This document shows, one piece after another, positions 57,637 through 64,000 of a DNA stretch of 64,000 nucleotides. Location: positions 62,001-126,000 of the forward strand of contig JAPPCV010000114.1 in assembly GCA_028824715.1 (NCBI GenBank), written 5' to 3'. How positions within the stretch are numbered: position 1 is the first letter of the stretch; every line of letters begins with the position of its first letter. A program made the position numbers and the translations under genes. This stretch comes from Boseongicola sp. GTDB lineage: Bacteria; Pseudomonadota; Alphaproteobacteria; Rhodobacterales; Rhodobacteraceae. A model generated the notes under the pieces. It ran no database searches. It had not been told where the DNA came from and saw only the letters and a program-made list of their open reading frames with translations.

Positions 57637-58242
57637 TCACGGCCGGACGGGTATGCGCTGCAAGGTCCTTTCGACACGGGCGAGAAAGCCGGTACGGTCC
57701 TTCTCGGTCGAGTTGTTCATGTCGTAGAGCTGGAGCCAGATCACCTTGCACTTCGGCGAAAACAGCGGGCGCAGACCCCTTGTCCACAAGCTGCGTCCGG
57801 GATCGCGTATCAGGCGGATCCACCACCATGGCGAGCCCGATGTAGTTATCCCGGCAAAGAGCCGGATGTGCCCGAGTCGCCCCTTTGTGCGCCTCAGCCG
57901 GGCATCGGCCACTTCAAACGCAATTCCGGGAAGCCATACCCTTTCGAGCCAGCCCTTCAGCATCGCCGGAGGTCCGTAGTACCAGGTCGGGTAGATCACC
58001 AGCAGCCCCTCAGCCCATTTCAGGTCGTCAATGTGCTCTGGGTGCTTGTCGATGATGGCCTGGGTGTGCGGCAGGTAGTCTGACCATTCCTGCTCGCTCA
58101 GGACCGGCTCGAATTCCTCGCGGTAGAGATCGCGTACACGCACGTCATGGCCTGCCGCACGCAAGGTGCGGCAGGCGGTGTCGAAGACGGCGGCGCCAAA
58201 GCTTTCACGACTCGGGTGACAGAATACCACAAGCAGTCGCAT
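57637..58242 (-). CDS. NAD(P)H oxidoreductase, flavodoxin-like fold
   Basis: A 201-residue FMN/FAD quinone reductase-type protein (Flavodoxin_2). N terminus MRLLVVFCHPSRESFGAAVF, then VRVRDLYREEFEPVLSEQEW, the conserved VIYPTWYYGPPAMLKGWLER and VFLPGIAFEV-like segment (VWLPGIAFEV). ATG 58242 is preferred to GTG 58254, which directly follows the stop of the binding-protein gene. It is the last gene of the operon. It may pass NAD(P)H electrons to a small acceptor; the role in the pathway is unknown. Confidence 0.88.
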   Translation of the reverse strand: MRLLVVFCHPSRESFGAAVFDTACRTLRAAGHDVRVRDLYREEFEPVLSEQEWSDYLPHTQAIIDKHPEHIDDLKWAEGLLVIYPTWYYGPPAMLKGWLERVWLPGIAFEVADARLRRTKGRLGHIRLFAGITTSGSPWWWIRLIRDPGRSLWTRGLRPLFSPKCKVIWLQLYDMNNSTEKDRTGFLARVERTLQRIPVRP

Positions 58243-58254
58243 GGCCCCGCGCAC

Positions 58255-59244
58255 CTACGGCTTGAGGTCCATTCCGACCATCTTGTTCACGAAGCGGTCG
58301 GTTGCGACCATTTCCACATCGACCGAACCGGCCTCGATGATTCCGGCCTCCACGGCAAGATCGTGAAAGGCCCTGACCCTCTGCAGGTCTATCGCGCCGA
58401 TTCCGGCCTCGAGCTGGTAGCCACTGTCAATGATTCCGAGCGCCTTCATCTGCGCGACCTCGGCTGCGAGCTTTTCGGGTGTCTGGTCCGGATTGGCTTC
58501 AATGATTGCCGCGTTGCCTGCGGAATTGTCGCCGTAGAGGTAATTGTACCAACCGATGGTGGACGCATCGATGAAGCGCTGCACGAGGTCGGGATTGCTT
58601 TCAACCAGTTCGACCCTGGTCTCAATGGTGGTCGAATAGGTGCTCCAGCCATAGTCGGCCAGCACGAAAGTCTCCACTTCTGCACCTGCGCTTGCCGCGT
58701 AGAGCGGTTCGGCCGTCGCGTAGCCCTGCTGCACCATCTTCTCGTCATTCAGGAATTCGGCGAGGTTGTAGCCGTAGGGACGCAGGCTCTCGTCGCGGAA
58801 GCCGTGCGCAGCCGTCATCCACTGCCAGAAGCTGAACTGCCCATCTTTCGAGATCAGGATCTTCGGCGCGTTCACAAGGTCATCCCAGCCGCCATACTGG
58901 CCCTTGTGGGCGATCAGGACCTGCGGGTCCTTTTCAAAATAGGACGCTACGACGATCGTGGGAATTTCGTTGCGGACGTTGTCGATCGACAGCAGCAGGT
59001 TCCCGGTCATCAGGAAGTCGATCTTTCCTGCGGCCAGGAGCGGGCGGTTGTTCAACTGAGGACCGCCCATCTGGATTTCCACGTCCAACCCGTGCTCCTC
59101 GTAGGTTCCGTCGGCGAGCGCCTGGTAGAAGCCGCCATGACCGCCCTGGGCCAGCCAATTGGTGGCAAATACGACCTTGTCGGCGGCCGTGGCACCGCCC
59201 GCGACCAGCATTGCGGCCAGCGCGGCGAACATTCTCTTCATCAT
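58255..59244 (-). CDS. NMT1/THI5-like ABC substrate-binding protein
   Basis: A 329-residue periplasmic protein with signal peptide (MFAALAAMLVAGGATAAD). The mature part VVFATNWLAQGGHGGFYQAL, GTYEEHGLDVEIQMGGPQLN and IDFLMTGNLLLSIDNVRNEI is NMT1-like. AAGGAG precedes the start at an ideal distance. It works with the permease (61804) and ATPase (62654) of the same operon, although two enzyme genes lie between them. The ligand is unknown; a nitrogen heterocycle is plausible from the enzymes around it. Confidence 0.9.
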   Translation of the reverse strand: MMKRMFAALAAMLVAGGATAADKVVFATNWLAQGGHGGFYQALADGTYEEHGLDVEIQMGGPQLNNRPLLAAGKIDFLMTGNLLLSIDNVRNEIPTIVVASYFEKDPQVLIAHKGQYGGWDDLVNAPKILISKDGQFSFWQWMTAAHGFRDESLRPYGYNLAEFLNDEKMVQQGYATAEPLYAASAGAEVETFVLADYGWSTYSTTIETRVELVESNPDLVQRFIDASTIGWYNYLYGDNSAGNAAIIEANPDQTPEKLAAEVAQMKALGIIDSGYQLEAGIGAIDLQRVRAFHDLAVEAGIIEAGSVDVEMVATDRFVNKMVGMDLKP

Positions 59245-59277
59245 GGTTTCATTCTCCTTTTTGCATGACAGTTCGGG

Positions 59278-60645
59278 TTACGCCCTTTCCATTTCGGGCA
59301 GCCAGCCCCGGGTTTTTCCCGGGTTCATCAAGCCGTGGGGATCGGCTTCCTTCTTGAATTCGATCTGCACCGTGTCGATTTCCTTCATGCCCCCGTCTTC
59401 AATCGTGATCGCATGGGGATCGAAAATCGTGCAGCCGTCGATCTCTTCCATTTCGTGAATGATCTCGTACATGCGCTCCCGGCCACGCCACCTCACGAGC
59501 GGCAACGCGAAGATCTGGACCGCGCCGTCCATGCGCGCCATCTCGTGATGGAAATGGACTTCGTCGCCATAGCGCTCCTTCTGGCGCACGACGAGACCAG
59601 GATCGAACGGGCGCGGATAGGCCACCTGCAGATAGGACCAGATGCCCGGTTCGAGCTTCAGCGCCTGCAGCGTGGTGTGGTTCCAACCGCATTCCCAGGC
59701 CGGAGGCAGGTTGGCGGCCTCTACCTCGTGCAGGGACTTTTCAAGGCTGACCGTTCCCTGGAAGCTTTCCACGCAAGCACGGAATTCCAGCATCGCGTCC
59801 GGCGCCATCATCGAGAAGACCGCATCCCTTCCGCCGGGGAAATGGTCGGTGAGGCGACGATAGAAGCGGGCGAATCCGCGTTCGACGACCGTCAGGAGAT
59901 AGGCGTCGAGACCTGCGTCCTGTACCTGTACGGCGAAGTCGAGTGCCGTGCGATAGCCGTCGAAGAGCGCGATCGCGTGACTCCAGTCGGTGGCCGGCGC
60001 AAGCGCATAGTCCATCTCGGTGATGATGCCGTTTGTGCCGTAGGCGTGCTGGGCCTTCAGGATGTCCTTGCCGCGGAGCTCGATGATCCTGGGCTTCTTC
60101 TCGACGGTGACGATGCGCAGGTAGGTGATGTTTCCTCCGTCGCGCAGCATTCCATGGCGCAGCGAACCGATGCCACCCGAGCCGCCGGCCACGAATCCCC
60201 CCATCGTGGCGATCCGCTTGGTCGAGGGAAACATGGTCAGCATCTGCCCGGTTCGGGCCACCTCGTTCTCTACTTTCCCGATGCGAGCGCCTGCCCCGCA
60301 GATCACGCGCCCGTCGGAGATTTCGCGTATGGCAGACAGGCCGGTGATCTCCAGAATCACGCCGCCGTCGATCGGGACGCACTGCCCGTAGTTGCCGGTG
60401 CCGCCACCCCTGACAGTCAAGGGAATTCGGTGCCGCGCCACCGATTCGGCAATGGTCCTGACCTCCTCTTCGGTCTGCGGACGCACCAGCAACTGGCCCA
60501 GGCAGTGGTCGAGCCGCTCCTTCAGGATCGGCGAGTACCAGTAGTAGTCACGTGACTTCGTCTGCAGCAGCCCAGCGTCGTCATGGCAAGGGATGCTTCC
60601 GATGTCCTTTCGGAATGCCGCCAGCTGTTCAGCCGTTGCTCTCAT
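59278..60645 (-). CDS. FAD-linked oxidase (GlcD/PCMH-type)
   Basis: A 455-residue flavoprotein. The PCMH-type FAD domain has VRPQTEEEVRTIAESVARH, the pyrophosphate loop TVRGGGTGNYGQCVP, MGGFVAGGSGGIGSLRHGML and GTNGIITEMDYALAP. The C-terminal part ends with HGLMNPGKTRGW, the usual flavin-site end of this family. It oxidises a hydroxyacid, alcohol or related compound. The start overlaps the amidohydrolase stop by 4 bp. Confidence 0.9.
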   Translation of the reverse strand: MRATAEQLAAFRKDIGSIPCHDDAGLLQTKSRDYYWYSPILKERLDHCLGQLLVRPQTEEEVRTIAESVARHRIPLTVRGGGTGNYGQCVPIDGGVILEITGLSAIREISDGRVICGAGARIGKVENEVARTGQMLTMFPSTKRIATMGGFVAGGSGGIGSLRHGMLRDGGNITYLRIVTVEKKPRIIELRGKDILKAQHAYGTNGIITEMDYALAPATDWSHAIALFDGYRTALDFAVQVQDAGLDAYLLTVVERGFARFYRRLTDHFPGGRDAVFSMMAPDAMLEFRACVESFQGTVSLEKSLHEVEAANLPPAWECGWNHTTLQALKLEPGIWSYLQVAYPRPFDPGLVVRQKERYGDEVHFHHEMARMDGAVQIFALPLVRWRGRERMYEIIHEMEEIDGCTIFDPHAITIEDGGMKEIDTVQIEFKKEADPHGLMNPGKTRGWLPEMERA

Positions 60646-61814
60646 GCCGCCGCCCTGTCGTCTTGCCCGATCTCGCCGGTCCGCACTACCAGTCGGCGGG
60701 CGCGGGGGCTGCGCAGCGCCTCGTTCCAGTCGTGTCCTTCAATCAGCAGGAAATCTGCCGGGGCACCGACCGCGAGTGGCGGCCGATCCAGCCCCAGCGC
60801 CTCGACGGGTCCGGTGGTTATCGCATCCAGCCATCCCGCCGGATCGAACTGCGCCGAAACCGATGCCAGTCGCAGCACTTCGATCGCGTCGTAGCTGCCA
60901 AACGGATAGAACGGGTCGGCGACGTTGTCCGATCCGAACAAGACGGAAACCCCGGCAGTGCGCATCTCGTGCACCGGTGCGAGACCGCGCATCCTTGGGG
61001 TCCGGTCGCAGGAACTGTCCTGCAGCCAGAGATTGGCCGTTGGCAGCACGACCAGCGCGACGCCGGCTTCCGCGGCTGCACCGGCCGCGCGGGCGACTTC
61101 CCGCTCGGGCCGGATCGAAAGCGAGCAGGCGTGACCGCAAAGGACCCGCCCAGCAAGCCGGTGCCTGGCCGTCAGAGCCACGATTCGGTCAAAGGCGTTC
61201 GCCTCCGCGTCCAGCCCTTCATCGACGTGAAAGTCGAGGCGCAAGCCATGTCTTGCGGCCAGCGCGAACACGTGCTCCAGCCACTCGTCGATCCTGGCAT
61301 TTCGATAGACGAAACAGCCCAGAACCTCGCCGTCATTGGCCACGCGTTCGGCGATGCCCGGCCCGTGGTCCGGATCGCCCAGCAGATCCAGCGGTGTCAG
61401 CGAGGCTCGCTGCACGCGGACGCGGTTGCACCAATCCTGCGCCAATTCGCCGAGCACGTGCCACGCGAGCGGCGTCTGCGCCCCGGGCCAGTCCACGTGG
61501 CTGCGAAGCGCGCATATTCCGTTGTCGCTGGCTTCATTCAGCGCCCGGCCCATGCGGGAACGCAGATCCTCTTCGCTCCAGTTTGCGAGATCAGATTCCA
61601 TTGCGTCAATTGCGCCAAAGAGACCGGGCCGCGCAGATTTGCAGCGGCCGGCAGTGAAGGTCTTGTCCAGATGCACATGCGGGTCCACGGGCAGCGGGAT
61701 GGCCACGTGGCGTGCCGGTTCCGGCTGCGGTTCGATCGCGACGATGCGGCCCTGCCGAATGCCGAGCGCAACCGTCCGGCCGTTCAATAGAACATGGCTG
61801 AACTCAGAGTTCAC
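60642..61814 (-). CDS. Cytosine deaminase-like amidohydrolase
   Basis: A 390-residue metal-dependent hydrolase of the CodA group. It shows the metal motif DPHVHLDKTF, the catalytic region DFHVDEGLDAEANAF, GHACSLS, and FGSDNVADPFYPFGSYDAIE, which matches the Asp motif of CodA. Members deaminate cytosine, isoguanine, creatinine or similar rings. The start is GTG 61814, overlapping the permease gene by 11 bp. Next to a creatininase-family gene, a creatinine- or hydantoin-type substrate is attractive but unproven. Confidence 0.88.
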   Translation of the reverse strand: MNSEFSHVLLNGRTVALGIRQGRIVAIEPQPEPARHVAIPLPVDPHVHLDKTFTAGRCKSARPGLFGAIDAMESDLANWSEEDLRSRMGRALNEASDNGICALRSHVDWPGAQTPLAWHVLGELAQDWCNRVRVQRASLTPLDLLGDPDHGPGIAERVANDGEVLGCFVYRNARIDEWLEHVFALAARHGLRLDFHVDEGLDAEANAFDRIVALTARHRLAGRVLCGHACSLSIRPEREVARAAGAAAEAGVALVVLPTANLWLQDSSCDRTPRMRGLAPVHEMRTAGVSVLFGSDNVADPFYPFGSYDAIEVLRLASVSAQFDPAGWLDAITTGPVEALGLDRPPLAVGAPADFLLIEGHDWNEALRSPRARRLVVRTGEIGQDDRAAA

Positions 61815-62676
61815 GACGAATCTCGCTTTCGTGCCAGTGACCCAGAACCCGGTGCGAGGCCCAGCTGGTCAGGAGAAAGATCACGATGCCCAGCAAGGAC
61901 ACCAGAAACAGCGCAGCGAACATGCGGGGGATTTCGCTGCGAAACGAGCTCTCTATGATCCGGCTGGCAAGCCCGGTGTGCTGGCCTGCCGTCCCGGCCA
62001 CGAATTCCGCGACTACCGCGCCGATCAGGGCCAGGCCGCCGGCAACGCGGAGCGCGGCCATGAAGTAGGGCAGGGCGGACGGAGCCAGAAGGTAGCGCAG
62101 TTTCTGCCACGGCGTTGCGCGGTACATGGTGAAGAGGTCGCGCAGGTTGTGATCGGCGGATCGAAGGCCGACCACCGTGTTCGTCAGGATCGGAAAGAAT
62201 GCGACGATCCAGGCACAGATCAGAAGCGCAGCAAACGTGCTGTCGACATAGATCAGAATGAGTGGTGCGATGGCCACAACCGGCGTGACTTGAAGGATCA
62301 CGGCAAACGGGAAGAGGCTCAGTTCCACTGGTCGCGACAGGGCAAACAGCGCCCCCAGCAGCACTCCGCCGACGATCGCCAGGGCGAGCGACAGGAAGGT
62401 CAGCTTCACAGTGAACCACGAAGATGCCATCAGCGACGCGAAGTCCCTTACCAGGGTCTCGGCAATCAGGCTCGGGGCCGGAATCAGGTATTTGGGAATC
62501 TCGTGATACCGGACCAGGAATTCCCAGATGCAGATGGCGACGACCAGCAGCGTGATTGGCATGACCCAGCTCAGGATCCGTTCGCGCCTGGCGCGGCGCA
62601 GATGCCCGATGTTGATCGGGGCACCGCCGTCTTCGTGGACACCGCGGGTTCGGTCAGTGGTCGATTTCGTCGACAT
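61804..62676 (-). CDS. ABC transporter permease (SsuC/TauC-like)
   Basis: A 290-residue permease with six helices (ILSWVMPITLLVVAICIWEF through FAALFLVSLLGIVIFLLTSW). The docking loop FTMYRATPWQKLRYLLAPSA is present. Its 5' end overlaps the ATPase gene by 23 bp. It is part of the importer with the ATPase and the NMT1-like binding protein. Confidence 0.92.
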   Translation of the reverse strand: MSTKSTTDRTRGVHEDGGAPINIGHLRRARRERILSWVMPITLLVVAICIWEFLVRYHEIPKYLIPAPSLIAETLVRDFASLMASSWFTVKLTFLSLALAIVGGVLLGALFALSRPVELSLFPFAVILQVTPVVAIAPLILIYVDSTFAALLICAWIVAFFPILTNTVVGLRSADHNLRDLFTMYRATPWQKLRYLLAPSALPYFMAALRVAGGLALIGAVVAEFVAGTAGQHTGLASRIIESSFRSEIPRMFAALFLVSLLGIVIFLLTSWASHRVLGHWHESEIRREL

Positions 62677-63427
62677 GAAGCGTGCCTTTCAGGGTTTCTG
62701 ATACGCGCCGGGCCTCGTCCGTGAACTCGATCGACGTGCGATAGTCCTCGCTGCGCGGCCAAGGGGCATCCAGGGGCATGTCCGCCACCAGCCGTCCTGG
62801 GCGCGCCGCCATCACGATGACTCGGGTGGAGAGGTAGACGCTTTCGAAGACCGAGTGCGTGACGAAGACCACTGTCAATCCATGGTCGTCGGACAATTGC
62901 ATCAGGTCGTTGTTGAGCTTGGTGCGGGTCATCTCGTCGAGCGCGGCGAAAGGTTCGTCCATCAGGAGAATTCGCGGCCGGGAGACCAGGGCGCGGGCGA
63001 TCGACACCCGCATTTTCATTCCACCTGACAATTGGCGCGGGTAGGAGCGCGCAAACCGCGAAAGGCCGACTTCCTTCAACGCTTCGCGCACCCTGGGCTC
63101 GCCGTCGCTGCGGCCAACGCCGGCAAGCCGCAGTGGCAGGTAGACATTGTCGAAGACTGATGCCCAAGGCTTCAGAGTGGGCTCCTGGAACACGAAGCCA
63201 AGGTCGTGTTCTGCATTGCCCTTCGCCGGCGAGATCGTGATCTCGCCGGCAGTCAGCGGCAAGATCCCCGCGATCATCTTCAACGCGGTGGACTTTCCGC
63301 AGCCCGAGGGGCCGAGGAGAGTGACGAATTCTCCCTCGCGGATGCTCAGGCTCATGTTGTCGACCGCCAGCACGTCACCGAATTCCTTTGAAACGCGGTT
63401 CATCGTGATGATCGGATCACCGGTCAT
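62654..63427 (-). CDS. ABC transporter ATP-binding protein
   Basis: A 257-residue ATPase with Walker [19 protein letters not shown], signature [15 protein letters not shown], Walker [16 protein letters not shown] and switch His in [15 protein letters not shown]. The start overlaps the creatininase-family stop by 4 bp (ATGA), so the enzyme and transporter are co-expressed. Confidence 0.94.
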   Translation of the reverse strand: MTGDPIITMNRVSKEFGDVLAVDNMSLSIREGEFVTLLGPSGCGKSTALKMIAGILPLTAGEITISPAKGNAEHDLGFVFQEPTLKPWASVFDNVYLPLRLAGVGRSDGEPRVREALKEVGLSRFARSYPRQLSGGMKMRVSIARALVSRPRILLMDEPFAALDEMTRTKLNNDLMQLSDDHGLTVVFVTHSVFESVYLSTRVIVMAARPGRLVADMPLDAPWPRSEDYRTSIEFTDEARRVSETLKGTLHVDEIDH

Positions 63428-64000
63428 CTGGCGGCATCCGGGTCGGCGGCGGTGTCGAGTATCGACAGCGGCATGCGGTGAACCTCCTGCAGCAGCGAAA
63501 CCAGTTGCCGTGCTGCATGTTCAATCACCGCGCGGCCTTTCTCGGCCGTGGCCGCCGCCGCGTTGCCGCAGGCGCCGGCAGCGTTCATGTCCTGTGCCAT
63601 CCAGCCCAGCTTCCCGGCTGGCGAAAGTCCGACATGGCTGTAGGCTTGATCGATGTCGGCTATGGCGGGTCGGAAGTCACGTGCATGTTCCATCTGGACG
63701 AGCTCGCCATGCAGGGCAAGCATCACGCTCGTTTCCATGTCACCTGCGTGAATGCCGAAGCGCCGCTCGTTTTCGGGAAACAGCCCGTCTGGCACGCCGT
63801 GCGCGAACCAGTTCGCGGCAACGGTCAGCATCCGGTGCTTGACGCGCAGATCGCGCGCCGCAATGTCCATGGGCGCGACCTGGCCGCCATGGGAGTTCAG
63901 GATCACCAGCTTTCTCACGCCTGCAGCAGCAACGGAGTCGCCGATCTCCATCAATAGGGAGATGAGCGTCTGCGCGGAAACGGTCAGCGTGCCGGGCCAC
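63424..64000 (-). CDS. Creatininase-family amidohydrolase (5' end beyond window)
   Basis: The minus strand is open to the right edge, so the N terminus is cut off; about 191 residues are visible. GTLTVSAQTLISLLMEIGDS, LVILNSHGGQVAPMDIAARD and GIHAGDMETSVMLALH are of the creatininase fold, with the metal Glu in the METS motif. The family's N-terminal Glu/His/Asp metal ligands would be outside the window. Members open creatinine or related amide rings, or act in cofactor pathways (MftE). It begins the visible part of the operon. Confidence 0.85.
   Translation of the reverse strand, partial: WPGTLTVSAQTLISLLMEIGDSVAAAGVRKLVILNSHGGQVAPMDIAARDLRVKHRMLTVAANWFAHGVPDGLFPENERRFGIHAGDMETSVMLALHGELVQMEHARDFRPAIADIDQAYSHVGLSPAGKLGWMAQDMNAAGACGNAAAATAEKGRAVIEHAARQLVSLLQEVHRMPLSILDTAADPDAAR

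Noticed and set aside
1-64000. tRNA, rRNA, CRISPR arrays and complete insertion sequences
   Set aside because: None was found on reading the gaps; no transposase motif, cloverleaf pattern or regularly spaced repeat array was seen. A covariance-model search was not possible here.

Overview
The window looks like chromosomal DNA of a high-GC alphaproteobacterium, most likely Rhodobacterales or a close relative. The reasons are the gene order murB-ddl-ftsQ-ftsA-ftsZ ... lpxC-bamD-recN, an argC gene whose catalytic region reads AGTGCNAAAG and which sits directly before ccmE, a phnW-phnA-phnY aminoethylphosphonate operon with its divergent LysR regulator, and DUF1638 and methyltransferase-type corrinoid proteins. 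This placement comes from protein features and gene order, not from a marker-gene comparison.

Layout. 1-1886 (-): RND/MMPL exporter cut by the left edge. 2693-9520 (-): purine catabolism operon xdhA-xdhB-xdhC-guaD with a DUF1638 gene at its end. 9752-16803 (-): dCMP-type deaminase, then an operon that reads, in transcription order, NMT1-like binding protein, ATPase, permease, FAD oxidoreductase, class III CoA-transferase, enoyl-CoA hydratase, 7Fe ferredoxin. A divergent LysR gene lies beside it at 16919-17845. 17917-18621 (-): orphan corrinoid protein. 18921-23725 (-): EamA exporter and phnY-phnA-phnW, with the phn LysR gene divergent at 23832-24692. 24686-27345: scar of a mobile element, with a 48-bp near-perfect palindrome, a vapC fragment, an intact DUF1778/GNAT toxin-antitoxin pair, and frameshifted remnants of a DUF3800 protein and a TraA-type relaxase. 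27346-34692 (+): radical SAM protein, then the division/cell-wall genes murB, ddl, ftsQ, ftsA, ftsZ. 35087-37665 (-): a THI5-like ABC operon between ftsZ and lpxC. 38493-42020 (+): lpxC, bamD, recN. 42029-44193 (-): betaine-homocysteine methyltransferase and a LysR regulator. 44341-50459 (+): fused indolepyruvate ferredoxin oxidoreductase, murI, argC, ccmE. 50723-55868 (+): a Lol-like trans-envelope cassette (LolA-like carrier, two FtsX-type permeases, LolD-like ATPase, outer-membrane barrel). 56597-57241 (-): RutR-like TetR regulator. 57637-64000 (-): catabolic operon with a creatininase-family enzyme, an ABC importer, a CodA-like deaminase, an FAD-linked oxidase and an NAD(P)H oxidoreductase.

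How it works together. The window mixes essential envelope genes with several nitrogen- and phosphorus-scavenging modules: purines, aminoethylphosphonate, one-carbon/corrinoid chemistry, and three NMT1/THI5-type importers. The two most interesting multi-gene units are the Lol-like cassette at 50723-55868 and the tightly coupled import-plus-catabolism operon at 10323-16803. Neither has an obvious textbook substrate. No rRNA, tRNA, CRISPR array or intact insertion sequence was seen.
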